From assembly GCA_030648795.1 (NCBI GenBank), contig JAUSHC010000003.1:1-42433 (forward strand): 42,433 nucleotides of DNA. Direction: 5' to 3'. Origin of the DNA: a bacterium (GTDB lineage Bacteria > Patescibacteriota > Patescibacteriia > JACQSD01). A model generated the notes under the pieces. It worked only from the letters and a program-made list of their open reading frames with translations, was not told where the DNA came from and searched no databases. This document shows positions 22,988 to 29,832 of the stretch, in pieces (position 1 is the stretch's first letter; every line of letters starts with the position of its first letter). The position numbers and the translations under genes are program-made.

Positions 22988-23528
22988 CATATTGTTACCT
23001 GAACAAGAGGAACCCAGCGTCAAAGCTGACGCGTTGACACTGGGCAGATCCGCCACAATTCCGCCAGAGGCGGATTTGTGCGGGGAACTGGAAAAGTGCC
23101 AGAAGCAAGCAGAGGAGTATTTGACGGGATGGAAGCGAGCGAAAGCGGATTTTGTGAATCGCGAGAGGGACATCGAGCGTCAGCGAACTGATTTTATTGT
23201 GTTTGCGGCTGACGCACTCTTGCGTGGTTTACTCCCAACGTATGAAGCGTTTGTGAAGGCGTGCGCGGAGATGCCGCCGGATGTTGCAAAGACGCCGTGG
23301 GGAAAGGGAGTGGCGCAAGTGCAAAAGAGCTTCGATGATTTTTTGAAAAAAGAAGGGATTGTGCGGATGGACGCGCTGGGGAAGAAGTTTGATCCGATGG
23401 CGCATGAGGTAATGGCGAAGCGAAAAGCAGATGGAAAGAAACCGGACATCATTATTGAAGAAGTGCGCGTGGGATATACGCTTCATGGAAAATCGTTTGT
23501 CACGCCAAAAGTTATTATTGCAGAATAA
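22980..23528 (+). CDS. grpE: GrpE nucleotide exchange factor
   Basis: 182 residues. GrpE releases ADP from DnaK. The long coiled coil (ELEKCQKQAEEYLTGWKRAKADFVNRERD) and the C-terminal beta domain (KKFDPMAHEVM, VRVGYTLHGKSFVTPKVII) are typical. Residues about 12-33 (PSVKADALTLGRSATIPPEAD) are encoded by two adjacent palindromes at 23013-23044 and 23048-23075, placed in the disordered N-terminal tail where an insert is harmless. It starts inside the hrcA end. Confidence 0.94.
   Translation: MNNILLPEQEEPSVKADALTLGRSATIPPEADLCGELEKCQKQAEEYLTGWKRAKADFVNRERDIERQRTDFIVFAADALLRGLLPTYEAFVKACAEMPPDVAKTPWGKGVAQVQKSFDDFLKKEGIVRMDALGKKFDPMAHEVMAKRKADGKKPDIIIEEVRVGYTLHGKSFVTPKVIIAE
23013..23075 (+). repeat. 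Two adjacent palindromic elements within grpE
   Basis: CCCAGCGTCAA/TTGACACTGGG (one mismatch pair) and ATCCGCC/GGCGGAT. The second pair of arms is the same as at 9506-9577. Confidence 0.8.
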
Positions 23529-23539
23529 ACATTTAAATT

Positions 23540-23657
23540 TCTAATTTCTAATTACTCTAATTAACCTAAAAAAATTACAAATTCCAATGTCTAAATGGTT
23601 TGGTCATTGGGGATTGTTTAGAAATTAGGTTAATTAGGAATTAGGTCAATTCTATTT
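23540..23657 (+). repeat. AT-rich palindromic repeat before dnaK
   Basis: Second member of the family at 10313-10433: TTTCTAATTACTCTAATTAACCTAA on the left (given in two blocks: TTTCTAATTACT, CTAATTAACCTAA), a CAATGTCTAAATGG loop and TTAGAAATTAGGTTAATTAGG on the right half. No SD is left before the dnaK ATG at 23658. Confidence 0.75.
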
Positions 23658-25532
23658 ATGTCTAAGATTATCGGAATCGATTTAGGAACATCTAATTCAG
23701 CGGCGGCGGTGATGCAGGGGGACTCGCCCGTGATCATCCCATCTGCGGAAGGCGCAACTGTTGGGGGGAAGGCTTTTCCTTCGTATGTTGCCTTCACAAA
23801 AGATGGTGAACTTCTCGTTGGTGAACCAGCGCGGCGTCAGCTTGTGGCAAATCCTGATCGTACGATTTACGCGGCAAAGCGAAAGATGGGTACGGATCAC
23901 AAGTGGAAAATCAATGACAAGGAATACACGCCACAGCAGATTTCTGCGTTCATTTTACAAAAAATAAAACGCGATGCAGAGAGTTATTTGGGCGAACCAG
24001 TGCAGAAGGCGGTGATCACTGTTCCTGCATACTTTAACGACGCACAGCGTCAAGCGACGAAAGACGCGGGCGCAATTGCTGGCCTCGAGGTCGTGCGTAT
24101 CATCAACGAGCCGACCGCGGCGTCATTGGCATACGGACTTGATAAAACAGGAAAGGGAAAAAAGGATCAGACGGTCCTCGTGTTTGACCTTGGTGGCGGA
24201 ACGCTCGATGTGACGATTATGAATTTTGGTGAGGGCGTGTTTGAGGTGCAATCCACATCCGGCGACACGCAACTTGGTGGTACTGATATGGACAACGCCA
24301 TGATTGGATATATTGCGGACGAGTTCAAGAAAAAAGAAGGCATTGATCTGCGAAAGGATTCGATGGCGATGCAACGCTTGAAAGAAGCAGGGGAAAAGGC
24401 AAAGATTGAGCTTTCCTCAACACTCGAAACGGAAATCAATTTGCCATTTATTACCGCAGACGCGTCTGGTCCAAAACACATGACAATGAAAATGACGCGC
24501 GCAACGTTGGAAGACCTCGTGAAACCGATTGTGGAGCGATGCCGCCATTCGATGGAGCAGGCGATCACGGATGCAAAGTTGACGCCGGTGAAAATTGAAA
24601 AAGTGATCATGGTGGGTGGCCCGACGCGGATGCCCATTGTGCAGAAATTTGTCGAAGATTTTATTGGGAAGAAGATAGAGCGCGGTGTGGATCCGATGGA
24701 ATGTGTTGCCAAGGGTGCGGCAGTGCAAGCAGCGGTGCTTTCGGGGGAAGTGAAGGATGTGCTCTTGCTCGACGTGACGCCATTGACACTCGGTATTGAA
24801 ACGATGGGCGGTGTTTCAACTGCGCTCATCGAACGAAATGCAACGATTCCGACATCGAAGTCACAAGTATTTTCGACAGCGGCAGATAGCCAGACGTCGG
24901 TGGAAATTCATGTTCTGCAAGGAGAGCGGCCGATGGCAGGTGATAACCGAACGCTTGGGCGGTTTATTCTCGATGGGATTCCTCCTGCTCCACGCGGCAC
25001 GCCACAAGTAGAGGTGACGTTTGACATTGATGCGAATGGTATTTTGACGGTGACCGCAAAAGACAAAGCGACCTCGAAGTCACAACATATTACGATTAAG
25101 GATTCATCGGCGCTTTCAAAAGAAGAAATTGAGAAGATGAAGAAAGAAGCGGAGTTGCACGCAACGGAAGATCGTCAGAAGAAAGAATTGATTGATTTAC
25201 GCAACCAGGCGGACGCGCTTATTCACACGACCGAGAAGACATTGAAAGATGCGGGCGACAAAGTGAAAGATGACGTGAAGAAACCGATTGAAGAAAAAAT
25301 TGCCGAGGTGAAGAAAGCGAAGGATGGGAGTGATGCCGCCGCATTGCGTAAAACAGTTGATGCGCTCGGTGAAGCGATTCAGAAGGTTGGAACAGAGCTC
25401 TATAAGGCGGCGGCGGAAGCGGAGAAAGCGAAAGGCGGCGATGCGAAAAAATCCGGCGAAGCCGGACCCGGCTCCGCCGGGGATGCGAAACAGGGTGATG
25501 TGATTGACGCGGATTTTAAGGAGAAGAAATAA
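23658..25532 (+). CDS. dnaK: DnaK (Hsp70) chaperone
   Basis: 624 residues. The ATPase domain shows [56 protein letters not shown] and VGGPTRMP; the substrate domain has [17 protein letters not shown] and a helical lid. The C-terminus ends [12 protein letters not shown], close to the usual EEVKDx tail. Residues about 599-608 ([10 protein letters not shown]) come from two tandem perfect hairpins (TCCGGC-GAA-GCCGGA and CCCGGC-TCC-GCCGGG, 25452-25481), again in a flexible tail. It folds proteins with DnaJ and GrpE from the same operon. Confidence 0.98.
   Translation: MSKIIGIDLGTSNSAAAVMQGDSPVIIPSAEGATVGGKAFPSYVAFTKDGELLVGEPARRQLVANPDRTIYAAKRKMGTDHKWKINDKEYTPQQISAFILQKIKRDAESYLGEPVQKAVITVPAYFNDAQRQATKDAGAIAGLEVVRIINEPTAASLAYGLDKTGKGKKDQTVLVFDLGGGTLDVTIMNFGEGVFEVQSTSGDTQLGGTDMDNAMIGYIADEFKKKEGIDLRKDSMAMQRLKEAGEKAKIELSSTLETEINLPFITADASGPKHMTMKMTRATLEDLVKPIVERCRHSMEQAITDAKLTPVKIEKVIMVGGPTRMPIVQKFVEDFIGKKIERGVDPMECVAKGAAVQAAVLSGEVKDVLLLDVTPLTLGIETMGGVSTALIERNATIPTSKSQVFSTAADSQTSVEIHVLQGERPMAGDNRTLGRFILDGIPPAPRGTPQVEVTFDIDANGILTVTAKDKATSKSQHITIKDSSALSKEEIEKMKKEAELHATEDRQKKELIDLRNQADALIHTTEKTLKDAGDKVKDDVKKPIEEKIAEVKKAKDGSDAAALRKTVDALGEAIQKVGTELYKAAAEAEKAKGGDAKKSGEAGPGSAGDAKQGDVIDADFKEKK
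25452..25481 (+). repeat. Tandem perfect hairpins within the dnaK tail
   Basis: TCCGGC-GAA-GCCGGA (25452-25466) followed directly by CCCGGC-TCC-GCCGGG (25467-25481). Confidence 0.8.
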
Positions 25533-25534
25533 TT

Positions 25535-25771
25535 ATGGAAGGCGAACAGCAATCATCTAATCCAGATAAAGTAGCTCCGCGGGAAGTTATCCCTGTGTGT
25601 GGATGGTGCGACATGAAGATCGGTGCGGATAAACTCCCTTATGGAGAGAAAATAATATTGCCAAAAGTGATACCGGAGGGAGAGAAAGCAAAATATAGTC
25701 ATGGAATTTGTCTCACGTGTTCTCATGAGTATTTTCCGGAAGATGAAAAGAAAGAGTCAGAAAAAAAATAA
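25535..25771 (+). CDS. Small zinc-ribbon protein between dnaK and dnaJ
   Basis: 78 residues. Two CxxC pairs (VCGWCDMKI and HGICLTCSHEYF) framing a 35-residue loop make a zinc ribbon. The pattern CxWC...SHGICxxC resembles the short zinc-binding modules that often end bacterial sensor proteins, here as a stand-alone chain. It begins two bases after the dnaK stop, so it belongs to the heat-shock operon. A role in redox or metal sensing, or as a chaperone accessory, is possible but unsupported. The stop is followed at once by the structured dnaJ leader. Confidence 0.65.
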   Translation: MEGEQQSSNPDKVAPREVIPVCGWCDMKIGADKLPYGEKIILPKVIPEGEKAKYSHGICLTCSHEYFPEDEKKESEKK

Positions 25772-25773
25772 AT

Positions 25774-25969
25774 GGTTTTGTCTGCGAGCGAAAGCGAGTA
25801 TCTATAAAACCTTTACCCAGCCCTCTATGCTTTATATTCGAGGAATGAGTTATTGCATAAGTGGACTATGAAACACTGACTAATCGTTGAGCGTAGGGCT
25901 TAGAGGGCTGGGTGCTCATTATTGCAACCACTCGGGTTGCGCTAATCGCTTGCCCTCGCGAGCAATAAT
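25774..25969 (+). ncRNA. Three-hairpin dnaJ leader, shared with hpf
   Basis: P1: GGTTTT (25774-25779)/AAAACC (25806-25811) around CTGCGAGCG...GCGAGTA. P2: 12 perfect pairs CCCAGCCCTCTA (25816-25827)/TAGAGGGCTGGG (25901-25912). P3: ATTATTGC (25918-25925)/GCAATAAT (25962-25969), ending three bases before the dnaJ ATG. The hpf leader at 37599-37782 has the same order, the same P2 and the words TTTTGTCTGCGAGCG and GGTGCTCATT, with different but still paired P1 and P3. No SD follows. It could be a regulatory leader, an independent RNA or a mobile repeat. Confidence 0.7.
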
Positions 25970-25972
25970 GGC

Positions 25973-27064
25973 ATGGCGAAAGATTACTATAACGTTTTAG
26001 GAGTTTCAAAATCCGCATCGCAGGATGAGATTAAACGTGCGTTTCGGAAGCTCGCGCACGAACTGCATCCGGACAAAGGCGGTGACCCGAAAAAATTCAA
26101 AGAGGTGAACGAGGCATATCAGGTGCTTTCGGATGCGGAAAAGCGAAAGCAGTACGACCAATACGGAACGACATTTGAAAACGCGCAGGCACAAGGTGGG
26201 ATGGGTGGCTTTGAAGGATTTCGGGATTTCACTGGATTCACGGAAGGCATGGGCGTTAATTTTGAAGATCTTGGGGATTTATTTGGTGGAATGTTTGGAG
26301 GCGGTGGTGGGCGGCGGGCAACCCGATCACGTGCACGAAAAGGGCGTGACATTCAGGCGGATTTGAAAATTATATTTCAGGATTCTGTTTTTGGCGTTGA
26401 AAAGGAGATTGAGCTTTGGAAAACAGTTGCGTGCGATCGTTGTCATGGAAAAGGCGCGGAACCGGGAAGTAGTGTGAAGACATGCACCACGTGTCGTGGA
26501 CAAGGACAAGTGCGTCAACAGCAGCGGACATTTTTAGGGACAGTGGAAACCGTTGTTGCGTGCGATGTATGTGGCGGGCAGGGTGAGCGATTTGAGACGG
26601 TGTGTTCGAAATGTCGTGGTGGGGGAGTTGCGAAAGAATTGCGGAAGATGCGCGTAAAAGTTCCGGCAGGGATTGCGGATGGACAAACCATACGATTAAT
26701 GGGAGAAGGTGAAGCGGGCGAGCGTGGCGGGCAAGCGGGTGATTTATATTTGACCGTACGTGTTGCTGCAGATGCACGATTTGAGCGCGATGGCGATGAT
26801 GTGCATTCGGAAGCAGGTGTTTCTTTTTCACAGGCGGCGCTTGGGGCAACGATTGATGTGGAGACAGTCGATGGCGTGGTGGCGCTCAAAATTCCTGCAG
26901 GAACGCAAAGTGCGCAGGAGTTTCGGCTCAAAGGCAAAGGCGTGACGCATTTGAAATCCGGCGGGCGTGGCGACCATCTCGTGCATGTGCAAGTGAAAAC
27001 GCCGAAGGAAGTGAATCGAAGACAGCGTGATTTGTTGGAGCAATTACAAAAAGAGGGAATCTAA
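25973..27064 (+). CDS. dnaJ: DnaJ (Hsp40) co-chaperone
   Basis: 363 residues. The J domain has the HPD tripeptide (ELHPDKGG), a Gly/Phe stretch (about 70-115) follows, then four CxxCxGxG repeats ([32 protein letters not shown]) and two beta-sandwich domains ending in a short tail. DnaJ stimulates DnaK ATPase and delivers substrates. It lies last in the CIRCE operon but is separated from the zinc-ribbon gene by a 201-base structured leader, so it may be regulated separately. No SD is present; the start was chosen by J-domain length. Confidence 0.97.
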   Translation: MAKDYYNVLGVSKSASQDEIKRAFRKLAHELHPDKGGDPKKFKEVNEAYQVLSDAEKRKQYDQYGTTFENAQAQGGMGGFEGFRDFTGFTEGMGVNFEDLGDLFGGMFGGGGGRRATRSRARKGRDIQADLKIIFQDSVFGVEKEIELWKTVACDRCHGKGAEPGSSVKTCTTCRGQGQVRQQQRTFLGTVETVVACDVCGGQGERFETVCSKCRGGGVAKELRKMRVKVPAGIADGQTIRLMGEGEAGERGGQAGDLYLTVRVAADARFERDGDDVHSEAGVSFSQAALGATIDVETVDGVVALKIPAGTQSAQEFRLKGKGVTHLKSGGRGDHLVHVQVKTPKEVNRRQRDLLEQLQKEGI

Positions 27065-27066
27065 TC

Positions 27067-27137
27067 AGTGAGTAGTTTGTAGTGAGTAGTGCGTAGAAAA
27101 TTTTTCTACAAACTACCAACTACCCACTACTTACTAA
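27067..27137. repeat. Word repeat after dnaJ
   Basis: Tandem variants of AGTAGTTTGTAGTG on the left and their complements (CTACAAACTACC, ACTACCCACTACT) on the right, with a TTTTT centre, so the whole folds back. The same words occur in frame near 17465-17500. Part of the 301-base stretch 27065-27365, which otherwise holds a terminator, a CGAGAAG word repeat and a promoter. Confidence 0.7.
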
Positions 27138-27189
27138 AACCTATGGATGGCACAAAAGGTGGCTGCGGGTGTTAGTCATTCGCACAAAA

Positions 27190-27213
27190 AATCGCGAGCA
27201 ATCGCGATTTTTT
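27190..27213. terminator. Bidirectional terminator behind dnaJ
   Basis: AATCGCGA, GCAA loop, TCGCGATT, flanked by A-run on the left and T-run on the right. It can stop the heat-shock operon transcript. Confidence 0.85.
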
Positions 27214-27218
27214 ATTCT

Positions 27219-27285
27219 TCGAGCGAAGCTCGGCGAAGTCGAGAAGTACAACAATGAAGTTCTCGACTGCGCTCGAACAATATGC
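27219..27285. repeat. CGAGAAG-type dispersed repeat
   Basis: TTCTTCGAGCGAAGCTCGG and GTCGAGAAG on the left with TTCTCGAC...GCTCGAA on the right. Related words occur in sufS (14249-14266), 20632-20668 and 28984-29053. Confidence 0.7.
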
Positions 27286-27289
27286 TCTG

Positions 27290-27318
27290 TTGATCTTTTA
27301 AGCATTTTTCTGTACGAT
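27290..27318 (+). promoter_or_regulatory. Putative promoter of the 27366 gene
   Basis: TTGATC (27290-27295), 17-base spacer, TACGAT (27313-27318). Both boxes are imperfect; the placement 48 bases before a strong SD supports it. Confidence 0.55.
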
Positions 27319-27365
27319 GGAATCTGGCAATTATTGCAGTTCGTCCTTTGATACGGAGGAAGTTC

Positions 27366-27575
27366 ATGGATCAGACAAGTCCTGTACCACCGCCAGCGAG
27401 GAAGGTGCGAGTTCAAAAGATTCCCAACCCACAACTGGACGCGCTTTACGCGCTTTTAGAGGCTTTCCCAGATAATGGAGGAGGGACTTTATCAAGCACT
27501 CCTTTCCATTCCTGCGGGATTGACTGCTCACACGATGGAGGGTGTCCGGGCAACCACAGTAGGGGATCTTGCTGA
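27366..27575 (+). CDS. Small Cys/His-containing orphan protein, 69 residues
   Basis: Not recognised. Start fixed by GGAGG six bases upstream. The N-terminus is proline-rich and basic (SPVPPPARKVRVQKIP), the middle is a short helix (LDALYALLEAF), and the C-terminus holds four Cys and three His in a 23-residue stretch (HSCGIDCSHDGGCPGNHSRGSC), which could bind a metal. It is a single-gene unit with its own promoter and T7-GTAAATGGC terminator, as for three other orphans. The ending in Cys with a metal-like spacing is unusual for a cytosolic housekeeping protein. Confidence 0.6.
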   Translation: MDQTSPVPPPARKVRVQKIPNPQLDALYALLEAFPDNGGGTLSSTPFHSCGIDCSHDGGCPGNHSRGSC

Positions 27576-27606
27576 GTCTAAGCATCTCATTGTCTCACAT
27601 ATTATT

Positions 27607-27647
27607 GACCACGCATTGAGAGGGCGTGGTCTTTTTTTGTAAATGGC
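27607..27647 (+). terminator. Terminator of the 27366 gene with T7-GTAAATGGC signature
   Basis: GACCACGC (27607-27614)/GCGTGGTC (27624-27631), seven T (27632-27638), then GTAAATGGC (27639-27647), one base from the other three copies. Confidence 0.9.
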
Positions 27648-27656
27648 AATTACCTG

Positions 27657-27678
27657 AAAATGTCCGATCGGACATTTT
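27657..27678. repeat. Perfect 22-base palindrome with CCGATCGG centre
   Basis: AAAATGTCCGA followed by its reverse complement. It lies between convergent genes and could be a two-way terminator or a protein-binding dyad. Confidence 0.8.
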
Positions 27679-27690
27679 TGTACAATTTTG

Positions 27691-27734
27691 TTCTGACTAG
27701 CTTTTAAGCCGATCGGCTAGAAAGCTAGTCAGAA
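27691..27734. repeat. 14-bp perfect inverted repeat with a self-complementary loop
   Basis: TTCTGACTAGCTTT (27691-27704) and AAAGCTAGTCAGAA (27721-27734). The loop contains AGCCGATCGGCT (27707-27718), which shares the CCGATCGG core with the neighbouring palindrome. Confidence 0.8.
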
Positions 27735-27765
27735 TGTTGGAGGTGTATGAGCGAGAGGCGGATTT

Positions 27766-27850
27766 TGTAACCCCCCTTACCCCTTCACCGCCACTACTTT
27801 ACTATTGAGGAAGCGGGACCCCGCCAATGGCGGTGGCTTATATTAAGAGG
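27766..27850. repeat. Dispersed GC-rich repeat overlapping the dus 3' end
   Basis: CACCGCCA (27786-27793)/TGGCGGTG (27828-27835) within CCCCCTTACCCC... and ...TTAAGAGGGGG. The dus stop and last residues (IPLLI) are read from it. Confidence 0.6.
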
Positions 27851-28857
27851 GGGATCGCAGGCGCGGGGACAGTTTGGAAGATGGCAATTATTTCTTCAAG
27901 GGTTTTGACGCGGACGAGTTGTTGGCGCAGTGCCGAGGCGTGGGGGATGCCTTTCACATACCACGCCAAGTGTTTGCGCAGTTCGATGAATCCGTGTTCT
28001 GATTTATATTTTTTTGCCATTTCCGCGTGGCGAATAATGACGGCAACGATTTCGTCCCATGTTGGTTTTACGTACGAACCGGTCGTGAGATAGTCGTGCA
28101 CTTGCTGAAATATCCATGGCTTGCCCCATGCGCCGCGTGCGATGCCAATGCCGTCGGCGCCGGTTTCGTCGAGCATGCGTTTTGCGTCTTCGGGTGTGTA
28201 GATGCCGCCATTGGCAAGCAAGATGCCCGGAAAAATTTTTCGTACCGCCGTAATCATGGAGACGTCTGGCCAGCCGTCGAAGGGTTGTTCATACGAGCGG
28301 CCGTGTATCATGAGTGCGGCGACGGGAAGGTCTTTGATAGCTTCAACTAAGTCACATGCGGTTTTGCGTTGTACATCTCTCGGAGTTGTAGACACAGCTC
28401 CGAGAGATGTCGTTGGATCGCATTTGATGCTCGCGCGGATTTTTACGGAGACGGGAATCTTTATCGCGTTACAAGTTGCTTCGACAATCTTTCTGCATAA
28501 TTCCGGTTCTTTCATAAGGACAACTCCGCCGCCGTGCGTAACGACTTTGTATGCGGGACAGCCGAAGTTGATATCTACACCGGCAAAGCCGAGCGATTCC
28601 AAAATTTTTGCGGATTCGGCGAATTTTTCCGGTTCATTGCCGAAAAGTTGACACACGACCGGCTGTTCTTCCGGTTGATACGCAATCATCCTGCGCGTTG
28701 CTTCGTTGCCGTGGATAAGTGCGTGCGTGGAGGCGAATTCCGTGTAGATCACGTCCGCACTATAGCTTTTTACGAGCGGGCGAAATGCGGCGTCAGTAAC
28801 ACCCGCCATGGGGGCGAGCGCAAGGATCGGTTTTTTCAATTGTTGCCAAAAGTTCAT
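27838..28857 (-). CDS. dus: tRNA-dihydrouridine synthase (DusB-like)
   Basis: 339 residues. A flavin enzyme that reduces uridines in the D-loop of tRNA. The TIM-barrel shows LALAPMAGVTDAAFR at the N-terminus, DINFGCPAYKVVTHGGGVVLM with the catalytic Cys in NFGCP, VSVKIR, MIHGRSYEQPFDGWPD, LLANGGIYTPEDA and GIARGAWGKPW. Between VSVKIR and the MIHGR strand there is an extra 20-residue stretch (about SIKCDPTTSLGAVSTTPRD) encoded around a 12-bp inverted repeat at 28374-28409. The last residues are encoded in a dispersed repeat. Which uridine is modified cannot be told from sequence. Confidence 0.93.
   Translation of the reverse strand: MNFWQQLKKPILALAPMAGVTDAAFRPLVKSYSADVIYTEFASTHALIHGNEATRRMIAYQPEEQPVVCQLFGNEPEKFAESAKILESLGFAGVDINFGCPAYKVVTHGGGVVLMKEPELCRKIVEATCNAIKIPVSVKIRASIKCDPTTSLGAVSTTPRDVQRKTACDLVEAIKDLPVAALMIHGRSYEQPFDGWPDVSMITAVRKIFPGILLANGGIYTPEDAKRMLDETGADGIGIARGAWGKPWIFQQVHDYLTTGSYVKPTWDEIVAVIIRHAEMAKKYKSEHGFIELRKHLAWYVKGIPHASALRQQLVRVKTLEEIIAIFQTVPAPAIPLLI
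28374..28409. repeat. 12-bp inverted repeat within dus
   Basis: CATCTCTCGGAG (28374-28385) and CTCCGAGAGATG (28398-28409). In frame, in a surface loop of the enzyme. Confidence 0.8.
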
Positions 28858-29086
28858 AGAGACTAACGAATTACGAATGCTTCTACAAATTTACGAATAT
28901 AACCCCACCCAACCTCCCCTTGGTAAGGGGAGGAGAGGAGGGGTTTATCCTATCAAAAAACACTCGAAGTGTCGAGCGTTTATATTCTTCGAGCGAAGTG
29001 TAGCGGAGTCGAGAAGTAGGTAAAATTTTAGCTTCTCGACAAGCTCGAAGAATAAAATTTTCTATATTCCTCGCAACGACACAAGC
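28858..29086. repeat. Intergenic region made of dispersed repeats
   Basis: No gene is seen. From left to right: ACGAATTACGAATG words, a CCCCACCCAACCTCCCCTTG repeat (28902-28946, as at 15163), and a nested inverted repeat with ATTCTTCGAGC (28984-28994)/GCTCGAAGAAT (29043-29053) and GTCGAGAAG (29008-29016)/CTTCTCGAC (29032-29040). Confidence 0.75.
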
Positions 29087-29827
29087 TTATGTGAATTCAA
29101 GGAAGAGGGGAAGATGGTCGGAGACGATGTCTTGCAGTACGTTGAATTTTTGCACGTGTACATCGGGGGAAACGAGGATGTAATCCGCAAAATGAGTGGA
29201 GGTTTTGTAATTACGATACAGCGGGGTGCGCGTGCAGGTAATCTTTGATTCGGCAACGAGATCGCGCATACCCTTTGCAAGGATCGTAAAACTTTTCGTT
29301 TCGGGAGTGAGGTTGAAATCACCCGCAAGAATTTTTGGTCCACTCGTTGTAGTAAAGAACTCTTTTACTTTTTGTGACTGCATAATTCTTTCGGGTGTGT
29401 CGTCTTTCCCGCCACCCGTGTAGAGCCCATGGAGATTTGCGATTGTTAGCATGTTTTTCTTATTTTGCAATTGCATATATTCCAGCTTTCGGGGGCGACC
29501 GACTTGTGTCTCATCATTTTTTGACTCGTGCACATAAAAACTATCGTGTTTCTCTACGTGTATGGATCGTTTAGCAAACATCGCCAAACCTTCTTGATCC
29601 GGTTCTTCCGCAGGAACAAAGTAGCCTTCGTGATCAAGTAAGAGTGCAGTGATATCTCCAAAGCTTGTCAGGTGATTTCCTTCCTGTGATGGTCGTTTTA
29701 CTTGTCCGTTGTCGAAGACTTCCTGAAAACAAAAAATATCCACGGTTTTGGCGTGTTTTTTAATGAATGCTTTGAGCGGCTCCAATACTTTTCCACCGCG
29801 CCAGATATTTAACGTAATGAGAGTCAT
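29087..29827 (-). CDS. Endonuclease/exonuclease/phosphatase-family hydrolase
   Basis: 246 residues. The metal-dependent EEP fold is clear: LNIWRGG at the N-terminus, FCFQEVFD with the metal-binding Glu, TIANLHGLY with a catalytic His, LAGDFNLTP with the catalytic Asp-Asn, HFADYILVS and the terminal VSDHLPLFLEF with the general-base His. The family includes AP endonucleases, nucleases and phosphodiesterases; the substrate is not determinable. No signal peptide. It follows cysS by five bases on the same strand, so it is likely co-transcribed with cysS and corA. Confidence 0.88.
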   Translation of the reverse strand: MTLITLNIWRGGKVLEPLKAFIKKHAKTVDIFCFQEVFDNGQVKRPSQEGNHLTSFGDITALLLDHEGYFVPAEEPDQEGLAMFAKRSIHVEKHDSFYVHESKNDETQVGRPRKLEYMQLQNKKNMLTIANLHGLYTGGGKDDTPERIMQSQKVKEFFTTTSGPKILAGDFNLTPETKSFTILAKGMRDLVAESKITCTRTPLYRNYKTSTHFADYILVSPDVHVQKFNVLQDIVSDHLPLFLEFT

Positions 29828-29832
29828 GGGCG

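Noticed and set aside
3410..27647. GTAACTGGC units considered as integron gene cassettes
   Set aside because: No attC-like core pairs and no integrase were seen, and the units carry their own promoters; the cassette idea is kept only as a general boundary hypothesis.
10313..28946. Repeats considered as a CRISPR array
   Set aside because: No regular repeat-spacer spacing exists anywhere; repeats are dispersed, palindromic and variable, and no cas gene is present.
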